Source: Drosophila pseudoobscura (taxonomy: Eukaryota > Arthropoda > Insecta > Diptera > Drosophilidae). From it: DNA of 64,000 bases. The notes under the pieces were generated by a model. The model was not told the DNA's origin and made no database searches. It saw only the letters and a list, made by a program, of their open reading frames with translations. The stretch is from assembly GCF_009870125.1 (NCBI RefSeq), contig NC_046683.1, positions 21,213,001-21,277,000 of the forward strand. The letters are read 5' to 3'. This document shows, piece by piece, positions 12,508-23,456 of this stretch (position 1 is its first letter; the number at the start of each line of letters is the position of its first letter). The translations under genes and the position numbers were made by a program.

Positions 12508-13526
12508 TCTGATGTTATTTTTATTGCCCTTCGGGCTCTTCTCTGATTCTTGACCGCTGAGAGATAGATTCAAATCGCTGTGCAAGTTGTTTTCGTATTC
12601 GAACATGAAAATATAGGATACATTTAATTATGACATATGTATATATATATATCTATATATATAAATCTAATGCTTTCAGGTTAAATCAACTGGTTCGTTG
12701 ACCTACTAAGTTTGTAAAGTTATCTAAATGTACACGTCAGACAACAGCCCCAAACAATTGACCTCCAATTGAGAGGCAAATGTACCTGCAATACCACCCA
12801 ATCACTGGGTGACTCCTATGTAACCACCAAGCCAGCCACTTAGCCAGAAAATGTTTAGTGTCTGGCGCGACAGTGGTCTCTAATGACACTTGAGTGGAAA
12901 AATGCGTGGAAATGGCAATTAAAATATGGTCGCCGGTTAGTATTTCATGTTACTCTGTTATTACTGCAATAATGATGATTTTATGCTACCTCCTATTGAA
13001 TTCAGTTTTATATATTAATTTTAGATATGAACCCAGCACCTTTTTGGCGGAAACAAAAGCGTTTACCGTACGAATTATTATTTAGTAAAGTGCACTAAAA
13101 ACGGCAAGACTGGTGCTACACGTACGTAGAGATGGCCAAGTAGCGATGACACTTGTATCGAATAGATATCGGCTACGAGAGTTTTCTCTGCTAATATTAG
13201 GCACTGATTTTATTGCAAGCTAAATTATAGTTTGGCTAAAAATAAAATACGTCACACCTAATGGTTCATATAATTTCCTGCTTTTATTTGTTTTCCTGCT
13301 GCACTTGCACCAGTCAAGTCGATAGTTGCAGCAGAGTTGCCAGATGTCTATGACACTAGAGGTTAATTTGAATGTAAAGTAGCACGGCACCAAAATATAG
13401 CAAAAACAAATCGCAAAGTATATCTGATGTAAATAAATGTATTACTACTGCTTCTGAAAATTTATGTAATACATTTGAGTGCAGAATAAATGATTATTGC
13501 AACCTAGAGTACACTTTTCATAGATT

Positions 13527-15277
13527 TTAATAGCGAATCAAGTTGCTGACTGGGAAGGAGCGACGCAGACTCATGCACTTCTCCCGATCGATGAACAAGG
13601 CATTGACCTTGTTGCGCAGGTCCACTTCCAGAGTGCAGCGGGTCTTCAGCAGGCCCTGGTGTGTGGCCTCCGACTCCTGCAGCTTGTGGTGGAGAGAATC
13701 CACAGCGCCTTGAATGTCGTACACCTCTTGAACCAACCGATCCTGGGCATGATCCCTAAAAGGAATTGAATCACATGAATAAATCAGAGGTGCCAAATCC
13801 TAAACTGCACTTACTTGCAGAGCTCGACGCCCTCGCGATGGCACCGCGCCTCGAGGCGCGTCTGGGCCACCTTGAGCGGCATAGACTTGTCCTGTATGGC
13901 CTTCTGGAGCAGAAACAGGTGCTTCTCCATGTCGAACAGCTCCTGCTGCACCTTCTGCAAGTGCAGCTGTACGCGGTTCTTGGCCTCGGCCATCTCCTGG
14001 GCCCGTCTGTCGAACGCATTGTTTGTGTTGCTCCAAAAGTCCCACACGGTGGTAGCCACCGCATTAACCACGTTCTGGGAATCACTGCGCAACTGGGACA
14101 ACTTGGCGCGCTCAGCCTGCGAACTGGAGTGACAGGAAAAAACCTTTATTAATGTCCAACCCGACCCAGACCTTAGCAAACTCACCGTCTAACATGCTCG
14201 CTGCTGGCCTGAGCCCACGACTCCTGGGTGCTGATCGAGGGATCGTACTTTTCGATGCCGCCGTAATAGGCGATGCCACGACTGTAGTTGTTCAGCTGGT
14301 GACACATCGAGTCGATGCCTAGAGACGACTCCTTGTGTGACACATCGTCCTCAAGCAGGTGCTGGGCGCCACGGCAATCGAGTGCCTGCTTGGAGATCTT
14401 CTCATGTAACCCACTGAGCCGATCACGCGACAGCCTCAGATTGTTAATCTCCACCAAAAGGGCCTTTTCCACGATATCGTGTACCTTCTCGGTGCCCTGG
14501 CGCGACTCCCGGTGGAATAGACACTCCTGGGCGATGTGAAGTGGTATTTCCAGATCTAGCAATGCCTTGCCGCACTGCCGCTGCAGCTCGTTAATGTCGG
14601 CCATCTCGGCGATCAGCTTCTCCAGCTCGGCATTTAACTCGTTGCGCCAGAAGGTCAAATCAGTGATGCGTTCGCCTAGGCGGCGGCCTGCATCTCGCTG
14701 CCCTGAAGTGGCCTTCTCGTCAGCTTCGCGCATCAGGCGCACTGCATCATTCCGCATCCGCTCCGACAGATTGCTAATGGAGTACAAAAGGAAACCATAT
14801 TTAAACCATATTCATATGACATATGTAGCTTTCTTCAATTACTCACCGATTCATGTTGGACTCGGAGTACTTGGTCATGTTATTGTTATACCACTCGTTG
14901 TTGGTATATCGCGTGTAGAGGGCAGCCCGGGCGGCATGTTGGGGATTCCGATCGAAGCCGGTGACCAGATTTGGAAAGATCATCCCGTCGGTCTTCATGC
15001 CCTTTGGCACGAAGCATTGCTTCGTCAGTTGATTGGTCACCGGCTGCTCTGGCAGATGCTTCACCTGGATCAGCTCGAAAGCCATGGCCGGGCGCCACGG
15101 ATGGCGCTGTGAAGTCTCGTAGGCGGCGCCGACACGGGGTGGTATTGTCGGTCCGCTGACTGGTTCCATGCAGGGCGGAGCACCCGCATGGCTCCAGGGC
15201 TGTAATTGGGAATACATAATTGTGGTTGGCGGTACACCGGAGCTGTTGCCCGTATTGCCATTGTGCTGTTGGCTCAT
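13527..15277 (-). CDS. Tektin (axonemal microtubule inner protein)
   Basis: Exons 15277-14847, 14773-14186, 14123-13815 and 13755-13527 join in phase to 518 codons. Tektins are coiled-coil filaments bound inside the doublet microtubules of cilia and sperm flagella; in Drosophila that means mainly sperm and chordotonal cilia. The sequence shows long heptad-rich helices (about residues 145-510) and the tektin signature as REGVELCKD (residues about 436-444), a variant of RPNVELCRD. An N-terminal proline-rich, poorly conserved segment precedes the rod. The neighbours are an unknown 115-residue ORF and NFU1, all on the same strand. From memory, D. melanogaster carries tektin genes next to NFU genes in a triplicated X-linked block; here there is one copy of each. 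Which of the fly tektins is the orthologue cannot be settled by eye. Confidence 0.92.
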
Positions 15278-15590
15278 CTCGATTGAATCGGGAGCTTAGA
15301 TCGAGTGCGCGTGAAGAACTGGGAATTTGTGCCACTTGTAATTTTGTTGTAAAAATGTAGGAAATGTAAGAAACTACAAATTTGTGATTTTTCTACGAAA
15401 ACGGAAAGCGTAACAATCGATCTCGATGTGTGCTCGTGCTGTGCTGTTTGAGGAATGACTGAATCTACTGACAGAGCCTGAAACCAAAGCTGCAACTTTT
15501 CCTGTGCCTGCTTGATGGATCAGACTTTGTACAGCAAAGTCACCCAGCTGGGTGTGCTGGGTGCTCGGTGCTGGATGCCAAGGTGCAAAA

Positions 15591-15938
15591 TTATATGATA
15601 TGATATGATTTGATTGAGTTAGATGGTACATAGGACTCCATGAGATTGCGATGATCCTTGCGCTCGTGGTACTCGTTCATGTCAGCGGTGGGCCATTTGT
15701 CCAGCAGATTGTCCTTGACCAGGCGATGATCGAAGATGCGATTTTCGAGAAAAGAGTGCTTGTGGAACTTGGTGACCTCTTGCCCCTTCAACGGTGCCAT
15801 ATCGGTGCTGTCTACCCTGTCACTCACAATGGGCACGCTGGAACGCAGGAGCAAATTCTTGAGCGTCTCAGGTGCCTTTTGCTGCGGATTTGGATAGCGT
15901 TGGCTCAAAAAGTGATCCTCGTTGGCCCAGCAGAGCAT
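15591..15938 (-). CDS. Uncharacterised 115-residue protein
   Basis: A single-exon ORF of 115 codons with gene-like codon use lies in the gap between the tektin and NFU1. The protein is hydrophilic and basic to neutral, with no signal peptide, membrane segment or recognised domain. It contains VPIVSDRVDSTDMAPLKG and a histidine- and lysine-rich middle. An ATG opens the frame, and the reverse strand over the same span also has an ORF that looks like a shadow. Small proteins of this kind beside a tektin could be sperm-flagellum components, but that is inference from position only. A missing intron-linked 5' exon cannot be excluded. Confidence 0.55.
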   Translation of the reverse strand: MLCWANEDHFLSQRYPNPQQKAPETLKNLLLRSSVPIVSDRVDSTDMAPLKGQEVTKFHKHSFLENRIFDHRLVKDNLLDKWPTADMNEYHERKDHRNLMESYVPSNSIKSYHII

Positions 15939-16463
15939 CGGTTAAGCTTGAGGGTATGTATTATGTATGTTCGGTCCCGGTTGGCGTTCTGGCTGGAGCA
16001 AGTACGGTCAGTGGTCTGCTCCGGACTGCAGTTGCGCGGAGATTAGGACTCGCTAGTCGCTAGTCGCGCTTTGCTTTTGGCTTGTCAATTAATTATTGAT
16101 TAAACTTGGTTGCTGTAGCAGCGGCTTTGGTTGGCATTGGTTTGCTCTCTGTTCTTGTAGAATCAATGGCAATAAAATGGGTTTATTGACCCACTTGTGA
16201 GGTGGTGGCGGGGGGTTGGCTTAAATTGGGACAAGACGGGTTGGGAGTATGCAAATTATTGACCTTGCGCAGTCCCCAATCGATAGTGCACCGCTTTATT
16301 GCGATGGCAAGGAACCTGCACTCTGCTTGGGTGTTGGGTCTCTAGACGAGCAACAGAGAACGAACTTTCCTCAAAGAATTAAAGCTAATGGACTTACATA
16401 TGTGTATAACTAGGATTTTACTACAGAATTAGCAACGCAAACATTATAACAACAGATCGATGA

Positions 16464-17452
16464 CTAATTGGGGCCACCGCCTATGCCCACCGGCGCCCCA
16501 GCGGGCTCCTTTTGTTTAAGGTTCTTTTCGAAGCGCTCGAACTCCTTATCGGCCATCCTGTCGACGTCGTCGAAGACCTGCTCCACGGACTCCACCTCAG
16601 GTATGTAAAACTGCAGCATATTCTGCACGCCGTTTTTTAGGGTGACAATCGAGCTGGGACAGGATGAGCAGGAGCCCTGCATCTTCAACTTGACGACACC
16701 GTTCTCGTAGCTTATGAAGACGATGTCTCCACCATCTTCCTGCACTGTTGGTCGGATGCGTGTGTCAAGCAACTCTTTGATCATCATTACTGTCTCGTCG
16801 TCGTCGTCGAGTATCTCGGTATCGGCATTGGGTCGAGCCTCATGCAATATGGGCAATCCGCTGGCAAAGAAGTCCATAATGACGGCAAATACCTCTGGCT
16901 TTATCAGACTCCACTCGGCACTTTCTTCCTTGGAGATAGTGATGAAGTCAGAGCCAAAGAACACTGCCCGCACGCCCTCAACGCGGAATAGCAATTTGGC
17001 TACGAAAAAAAGAGTGTTGAGATGGTTACTTGCTTTGACCGTCCTTCAGTTAGCAGTGGCACTCACCCAATGGACTGCAGTGGGCAGCCGTTCCACTGGG
17101 GAAATCATAGGTATTGCCCTTGCCCAGCACCTCGACACCGGGCAGAAACTTCAGACTGTCTGGATTCGGTGTGTCCTGCGTCTGAATGAACATGCTACGC
17201 TTCCCAATGGACGATACCATCTTCTGGCGCAAGAGTCCTGGTACTGGCCGACCATAAGCCGGCTGCGGCGCATTACGTTGCCCTGACACGAAACCCGCAA
17301 AACCTCGGACACCTTCCTGGCCGCTGCGTAGGGGAATCGAATAAAGATCATCCATGGTTGATGGAAACGCCAAGGAACACTTACAGCTGCCTGACGGTGG
17401 TGCGTGAGTTACGCAAAATAATTCTTGCTGTGTACGAGAGTAATTTCGACAT
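16464..17452 (-). CDS. NFU1: Mitochondrial Fe-S scaffold NFU1
   Basis: Exons 17452-17385, 17323-17067 and 16999-16464 give 286 codons. NFU1 receives and hands on [4Fe-4S] clusters to lipoate synthase and respiratory complexes in the mitochondrial matrix. The start yields [16 protein letters not shown], a basic amphipathic targeting sequence. An N-terminal NFU domain ([18 protein letters not shown]) follows, then the C-terminal NifU-like domain with [17 protein letters not shown] and the cluster-binding CxxC in [10 protein letters not shown] (Cys about 219 and 222). Length and motifs match animal NFU1. In D. melanogaster, as I recall, this gene is present in three near-identical copies together with tektins; here it appears single. 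The first exon is short and was fixed by phase with the second. Confidence 0.95.
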
Positions 17453-18199
17453 TTCGGTAGTTTTCGTCGTAATTATGAATTGAAACGTAGAATCAGCTGT
17501 CACTGGCCATCTGGCTATGTGACAACTCTGTTAGTTTCCTATCGAATGTGATTGCCACCACTAATGTTATGTATCGAGAATGTAGAGACAGGCGCTGCCA
17601 GACTTCCGTTACTCTTCGGTTTGGCGCAAAGCTCAAACGAAAATAATACAAATTGAACTTTTCTGTGCCATTCAGTCATTATCTTTGCGTTAGAATCCTA
17701 TAGCTGCACATTCCATATTTGGGCGAAACATTCCCGTCGCACAGTCGGCCCTTCGCTGTTGTTCGTTAAAAGTTGGTCTGATCATTTTTATTCTGTGTTC
17801 TTTTTATACCTGCGGCAGCGCTATTTTGGTTGTTTTTATGCGAAATTGCGACTCTTAAATCTATCTGGAAGCCACATTGCACTATATAGCCAGTTGGGCT
17901 TCTAAGCTTAGGTAAAAAATGTACAAAGAACTTTGAAAAGAAAGAAATTCAGGGATATTTTTTCTGAAAGTTAAGTCAAAGTGGGAAAACTAGCCAAAAA
18001 TAAAAGATGCTTTGGAAAACAGTTGTTTTTTAAAAACGGTAGATGCAACATACCATTTTTATATTGATAATAATGAATACACACAAGAAAAGATAATCAT
18101 CATGATATATAGTCTACTTTTTAATCTACCATAAAGATGCAGTGTGTGCAGAAATTGAGTATAGCGCCAACCACTTTGAAGTCTCATATGTCCCAAACT
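17453..18199. promoter_or_regulatory. NFU1 upstream intergenic region
   Basis: No coding sequence is seen upstream of NFU1. DRE-like half sites (CCTATCGAATG near 17540, TATCGAGAA near 17571) lie within 150 bases of the start codon and may belong to the promoter. The rest is AT-rich and featureless. Confidence 0.3.
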
Positions 18200-18716
18200 A
18201 AAACGAGGGGGAACGTTGTGAGTTGCTGCGGAGACCGCAACTCTACATTTATACCCGATACTTAGTCAGTATGGCTCTCCTCCAGCAGACGCCGCAAATA
18301 TTGGACGACACGACGACGAGTGCGTGCGAGAGAGACAGAAAATCAGTCTGAGCGTGACGTCGGGCGCTGCGTAGCCAGTGCAAATTGATTTGTTCCTTTT
18401 GGCTATAAAAATGATCTGATCTGATCCAGATTCAGCAATCTGATAGATATGGTCATTATCTATGATTCTGCGTTTTTAGTTTTCTTGAATCTGCAATTTT
18501 GTGCATGCAATAGATTTTCGCTCTTTGTGGAGGCGGAAGCGGGCGGGGCAAAGTTTTGAAATATTTTTGTAGGAGTGACATATCACAGAAGTCTGGATCC
18601 AAAACATCGTTGCTCTAGCTCTTATAGTCTTTGAGCATTAGGCGCTGAAAGGGACGGACAGACGGACGGACGGACAGACGGACAGACAGACAGGGCTCAA
18701 TCGACTCGGCTATTGA
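18200..18716 (+). mobile_element. DINE-1/ISY-type (Helentron) interspersed element, truncated
   Basis: The element starts with GGGGGAACGTTGTGAGTTGC and CCGATACTTAGTCAGTATGG, and runs through the ATCTGATCTGATCCAGATTC segment. It ends in a (GGACAGAC)n-rich tract followed by CAATCGACTCGGCTATTGAT. I recognise this sequence as a very abundant non-autonomous repeat of obscura-group genomes. The normal distal part is missing: sequence changes to unrelated DNA after about 18716. It has no coding capacity. Confidence 0.75.
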
Positions 18717-19498
18717 TGTAAACAATAAACATTCTCCATTCATGAATCTGCCTTTGGGCTCCTCCCAAAGTCTTGCGAAAAGCACCCGTAAATAGTCGTT
18801 TGGGGCGTATAGGAGGTGCAGCTGGAGCTTGACGAGTGGTATTCACACCAAAGGATTACCTTTGTGTTCATTAGAACACATGAACAAAGACATGTTACAA
18901 CAAATATTTCGAGTGACAATTTTTGTCCAAGTGCCATTCAAATTGGGCATAATCTGAAGACATTCTGGTTCCAGTAAAAACAAAATACGCCCCAAAAAAT
19001 GCGTCTTAATTGGATACAAAATTGGTCATTTACCATTGCATGCAGCTGAAAACTGCAAAGGTCCCATGTACAGTATTTGTGGAACTTTGGAAAAAAGGAT
19101 ACGGAAACTCAAAAGTGAATAGAATAGAAGGAATCGTTGGCACTGGTTTTTCAGTGGACCCATAGGAGGAGAGTAACAACAGCACAAGTTCAACAGATAT
19201 TATAAATGTTTATCTTGAATATGACATACATTTGTTTTGTTTAACTTATTCGTACAGGAGATTACAGATCAGATGGTACAACTTAAATGGATACATTTTA
19301 GACTTTCGATAATGTTCAATATACGGTCCAATGCTGATGGATGATGTATCGCGATTCATCCAGAGTTTAGGTTTTGACGAAAATTAGATTTAAATTTAAT
19401 TGAATTGAACAACAGAAGCATATTGATGCACATATGTACATCGAACAATTAACTGACTAACTATACATAGTAGTTAGTCTGCGTTAGTCTGATGTAGC

Positions 19499-22400
19499 TT
19501 AATACTCTTCATATGTGAAATTGGTGCCGAACAATGTGTTGCAAACATTCACGGCAACATTTCGACGTGCTATTTTCTTTGAGCGTCCATTGGCCGTAAA
19601 CTCCTGGTTGTCAACAATCACACCGAGACACTGGGGCACGTTGGGCTTGTCGCCAGCGGTGCCATAGTCCTCATACGCGATTCCAGGGCGCATCTAAAAA
19701 GGTAACAAAAAGAACATTGGTCACGTAAGTTCGAGTTTTACTACGTTCTCTGATCTGAGTGAACCTACAATGCAGAGCAATGTGGCCGGGTGCATGGTCT
19801 GCCAGTTTGGGGGCAATTCGGCACGCACTGGTGGCTTCTTCGGCTCCTTGGGGACGACGGGAACTGCTGCATTGGCGTCTCCCTGCTGCGGCTGTGCATT
19901 TGCCGATGGATGCATTTCGGGCACAACGTAACCGTCGCGCTCCCACTCGCTGAATAATTTATATATTGCAAACGATGCCAAATTGAGCATTGGCAATTCG
20001 TCTTCGGGTGATTCAGTGTCGCTTCCATTGGTGTCCATGGGCTCTGGGCCAGTCGATGCTTGGTTTTCCACAGCATTATTCTTCGGTTTGCGAGGCTTTG
20101 GCTTCATTTTGGCAATTATATAATCACGCAGTGCATGCTCACAGGCCAAATTTTTCGCCGCCATCTTGGAGACCCCCTTTCCATGGTACTGGTTCGAGTT
20201 GACCGTGAGTATGGCAGTGAATCCGCCATCAGGATTGCTATTGATGGTAAAATCACTTATGTTAACGCCCTTGAGTTCGTTGAGAGCCATTAGGGCATTT
20301 TTCGGCAACATCGACTTGCGTAGCTGGCGATTCTGGCGTTGCTTCTTATCGCGAGTGCGTTCTGAAAATTCAAAGCGTATCAAACTATCATTAGATTGCA
20401 AGTGAGGTTGAAGACGTGTCGGATCTGGGATGCCGGTGCTTACCCGATGACTTCTTGCGCTTCTGGAAGATCTTCTTGAACGGGATTTTCCCTCCGTTGC
20501 CATTATCGGCGCTTATGTCGATGTAAAACCCTTCGCTTGCGCTTTCGATGGGCGACGACTCGTCCTCGGCCATGGCAACGGGTTCATCCTTGACAAATAT
20601 TGGAATGGGCAAGGCACTAACTGATGGCGGTGCATCTTTTTTCTTTGCCTGCACCTCTTTGACTGCAACTGGAGCCGGCACTGGAGTCGGGGTAGGCGCC
20701 GAGACTGGAGATGCCTGCGACAGAGCATTTGCCGGCGGTTGAATCAAGGGCTTGGCCGGGACATTCGGATTCTATATTATTGAAAAATTTCATTATTCCT
20801 CAAGAAAAAGCAAAAATGGGAAGCAGTTTTGTTTATTTTCTTTTGTATGTGGTTTGTTCTTCTAAGAAAAAGAGAGTATCCAGTGCCTGAGCTAGATTCC
20901 CGGGAAGCTTCAACAGTGATGCTGTGAGGCTGCCTAGGATCAACCAAAAAAACATATCTTTACCAATCAAAATCGTCTTACATGCCAGTCAATCGATCTA
21001 CTACATCAGAAGTGGGTGGCTCGCGGGAGACTCACGGGAGCTCGGTCCTACTAAAAACCATAGTTCAGGAATTAGCCATGACCATTCCTGCAACCAAAGT
21101 GACCCAAAACGAAACTCGGCCTCAGCGAAACCATGTGCCGATCAAAGGATGGTTTCTCTCGTATCTGGCCAAGGGCCTTCCGGACCCCAACGCTGGCGTT
21201 CAATGCGACGTTTGTGCGTATTGAACGCCATGTTGGCTCATTCGGCCCTTGGCTACTGGTGTTTCGTCTTGGGTACTATCAGTGAAGTAAATGAGCATTG
21301 CTATCTAGCGCAAAACTAATAATTTTAAGTTACAATTTCGTGTGAATGAATTTTCAGTAGCCATAAAAGCCTGCGAAAACCGCAAGTCCAGCTGAATTCT
21401 ATCGTAATTGCTGGCTCCAGTCGATTCGAGTCTCTTAAATGGAACTCTGTGGGTTTACTTCGGATACTGATATGTGTGTGGAATTGGATGGGATGGGATG
21501 GGACGGGATGGGACGGGACGAGACGGGATCCGATACGGATTTTGATTCTGGTGCTGATACAGCTCGGTGACCTGTCTGCACTTTCGATTAACCCGCTTTT
21601 ATGGCTATTGCAAATAAATTCACAATTGGGGGCTGAACACACACATTTTCATATTGTGCGCTGCAAATTATATAAATAAAAAAACAGAAATACAGTTATT
21701 ACAATAAAGGTTTTCTTAAGTTTTTAAAGGAGTTCAACAAAATTATTTAAACACGTATGTATGTATGTATGTATGTATGTATGTGTGTATGTATTTGCGT
21801 GTGCATGTGTAGTATGGGAGTAGTGGTGGGTTTTTGTGTAAGGATGTATGTACATACATATGTATAGTCACATAATGTATAGATGCGTTGGCGCTTGTAC
21901 CAAGACTTTACCTTGAAAAATGATGTACATATTTTTAATGCACACATTTTTCTCCTCAGAAGCTACGTTATTGCCTAGAACGCAGTTCATTTTTCGACAC
22001 CGCTCAAACGAAATGAAACAGCATGATCTATTATTTAACGACGTCGAAGAAAAACAACTTTTCTAACTTGAAAAACGTTAGCTATGTATGCATATACATA
22101 TGTATTTAAAAATGCACATTTGCATGTGTGTATCTATTCCTTATGTTTACATGCATACATATGGATGAGAGGTCTGCATAAATGGCAAAACCCCGGCATT
22201 CGGATTACCAATGCGCAAAACGAATTGAATTAATTCGAGTGCTACGCCGATAGAGTTTGAATGAGTGAGTACGGTGAAATTCAAGTGCATTCTATATTTT
22301 TGCCTGTAAATTTGGGGGGTAATCAGTGTCCTCAACTTTTGAGGAACAGAGCTTAACAAATATATTGAGTATTCAGCTTTCCGGTTAACATCAATTTTCA

Positions 22401-23140
22401 AATTTGTATACAAGTCGAACTTTTAAAATAGCCAGAACTAGCTAAAAAATAGCTGATTTGGCAACGATATCAGCAATAGCCTTTCAATTGTTGTTGCTTT
22501 GCTGTGCGTAAGGGAAAAAAGAGCGAGAAGAACGAAAAGCCCAAGCAACGAATGAATGCATAGAGTGCGCATGCAAAAATTCGGGTAATCCGAATGTTTG
22601 AGGCTATTCCGTCGCATTCACTACTTTTTTTTTATTGGACTTACATATGTTTTGAATGGAGCCATGCAATTGTCTAATAAGTGCATATGTATGTACAATG
22701 TATCTACTTAACACTATACTCATATAAAAATACCCTTTGTCTAACAAATTCGGACCCTTTTTAAACGGCTGCAAAGCTGAATTTCTGGCAATTGATGTGG
22801 TGAGTGCGTAAGTTGGTGTTTCATGAGGCCATCACAATAATACACCAGTGCAGCAGTGGGCACGCTTTTGAGCTTAGGAAGCAGAAAAAACAGAAAATAG
22901 CACTCATGAGCGTGACACTCATGAGGTATTGCTTTTGCAATCTTGGTCCCGAGCAACGTACACGCACACTGTTTATTTAGTTTTTTCTTGTTTCTTGTGC
23001 ATCCACCTGGCCTCTTAGGCCTGCCCACCCCTGAACCAGAGCATAAGATTCTCTAAGTAATTTTTAGGCAAACTTACATAAACTCCTCCGGAAACAAATG
23101 CTTTGCTATTAGCTGAGGTGGCTCGGCGAGAACGCTTCAT
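19499..23140 (-). CDS. DIP1: DIP1, double-stranded-RNA-binding protein
   Basis: Exons 23140-23078, 20771-20444, 20361-19769 and 19693-19499 join in phase to 392 codons. The tiny first exon encodes MKRSRRATSANSKAFVSGG, and a 2.3-kb intron separates it from the rest. Two dsRNA-binding domains are visible: the first around residues 153-220 (LNELKGVNISDF to the helix GVSKMAAKNLACEHAL), the second around residues 315-388 (ending NGRSKKIARRNVAVNV). Both keep the basic K-K/S-K-A-A type helix that contacts RNA. DIP1 of D. melanogaster is a nuclear dsRNA-binding protein that interacts with Disconnected and has been linked to chromatin and antiviral roles. The acidic and proline-rich middle (about 25-130) is low complexity. 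The upstream region has DRE and Ohler-6 motifs. The large intron contains a fold-back sequence described separately. Confidence 0.9.
21102..21274. repeat. Nested inverted repeat (fold-back) in DIP1 intron 1
   Basis: Three paired arms nest around a 15-base loop: 21102-21115 with 21261-21274 (13 of 14 paired), 21168-21177 with 21244-21253 (10 of 10, GCCAAGGGCC/GGCCCTTGGC), and 21194-21204 with 21220-21230 (11 of 11, TGGCGTTCAAT/ATTGAACGCCA). The left arm is the longer one, with unpaired internal segments. On the plus strand it is open for translation (ORF 20982-21224). Confidence 0.75.
21481..21531. repeat. GGATG/GGACG pentanucleotide repeat
   Basis: About eight imperfect units of GGATG or GGACG occur in tandem within the DIP1 intron. 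Confidence 0.8.
21753..21795. repeat. (GTAT)n microsatellite
   Basis: A run of GTAT units with one GTGT interruption, inside the DIP1 intron. Confidence 0.85.
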
Positions 23141-23222
23141 CTTATTTTTGTGTGTTTATCCGATCAAATCGTAGTTTTCAAATGAAATGAGTCAATTCTG
23201 TATCTGCTCATCAGTTCGGGCT

Positions 23223-23456
23223 TATCGATAAAATATACCGCCCGACCCTCAGAAATATACCGAAATATACCGTCTCAATTTAAAAATATACCGTAAATAT
23301 ACTGACAAATTCAAGTTCTATTTTACATATTCCTCGTTTTTGATATTGCGTGGAATATTACCAGCTATATAGAACATTTAGCCATGCCCACATAATTTTA
23401 TTCGATTAGTGAAACTATTTCTTCTGACCCTCAGAAATATACCAAAATCTACCGTC
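23223..23456 (-). promoter_or_regulatory. DIP1 promoter: DRE plus repeated Ohler-6 motifs
   Basis: Just upstream of the DIP1 start codon are a perfect DRE (TATCGATA, 23223-23230) and four copies of AAATATACCG (near 23231, 23253, 23263 and 23284), the reverse complement of the Ohler motif 6 core GGTATATTT. A second partial copy of the GACCCTCAGAAATATACC unit lies at about 23424-23456. The arrangement is typical of broadly expressed fly genes, though the motif 6 tandem is unusually dense. Confidence 0.6.
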
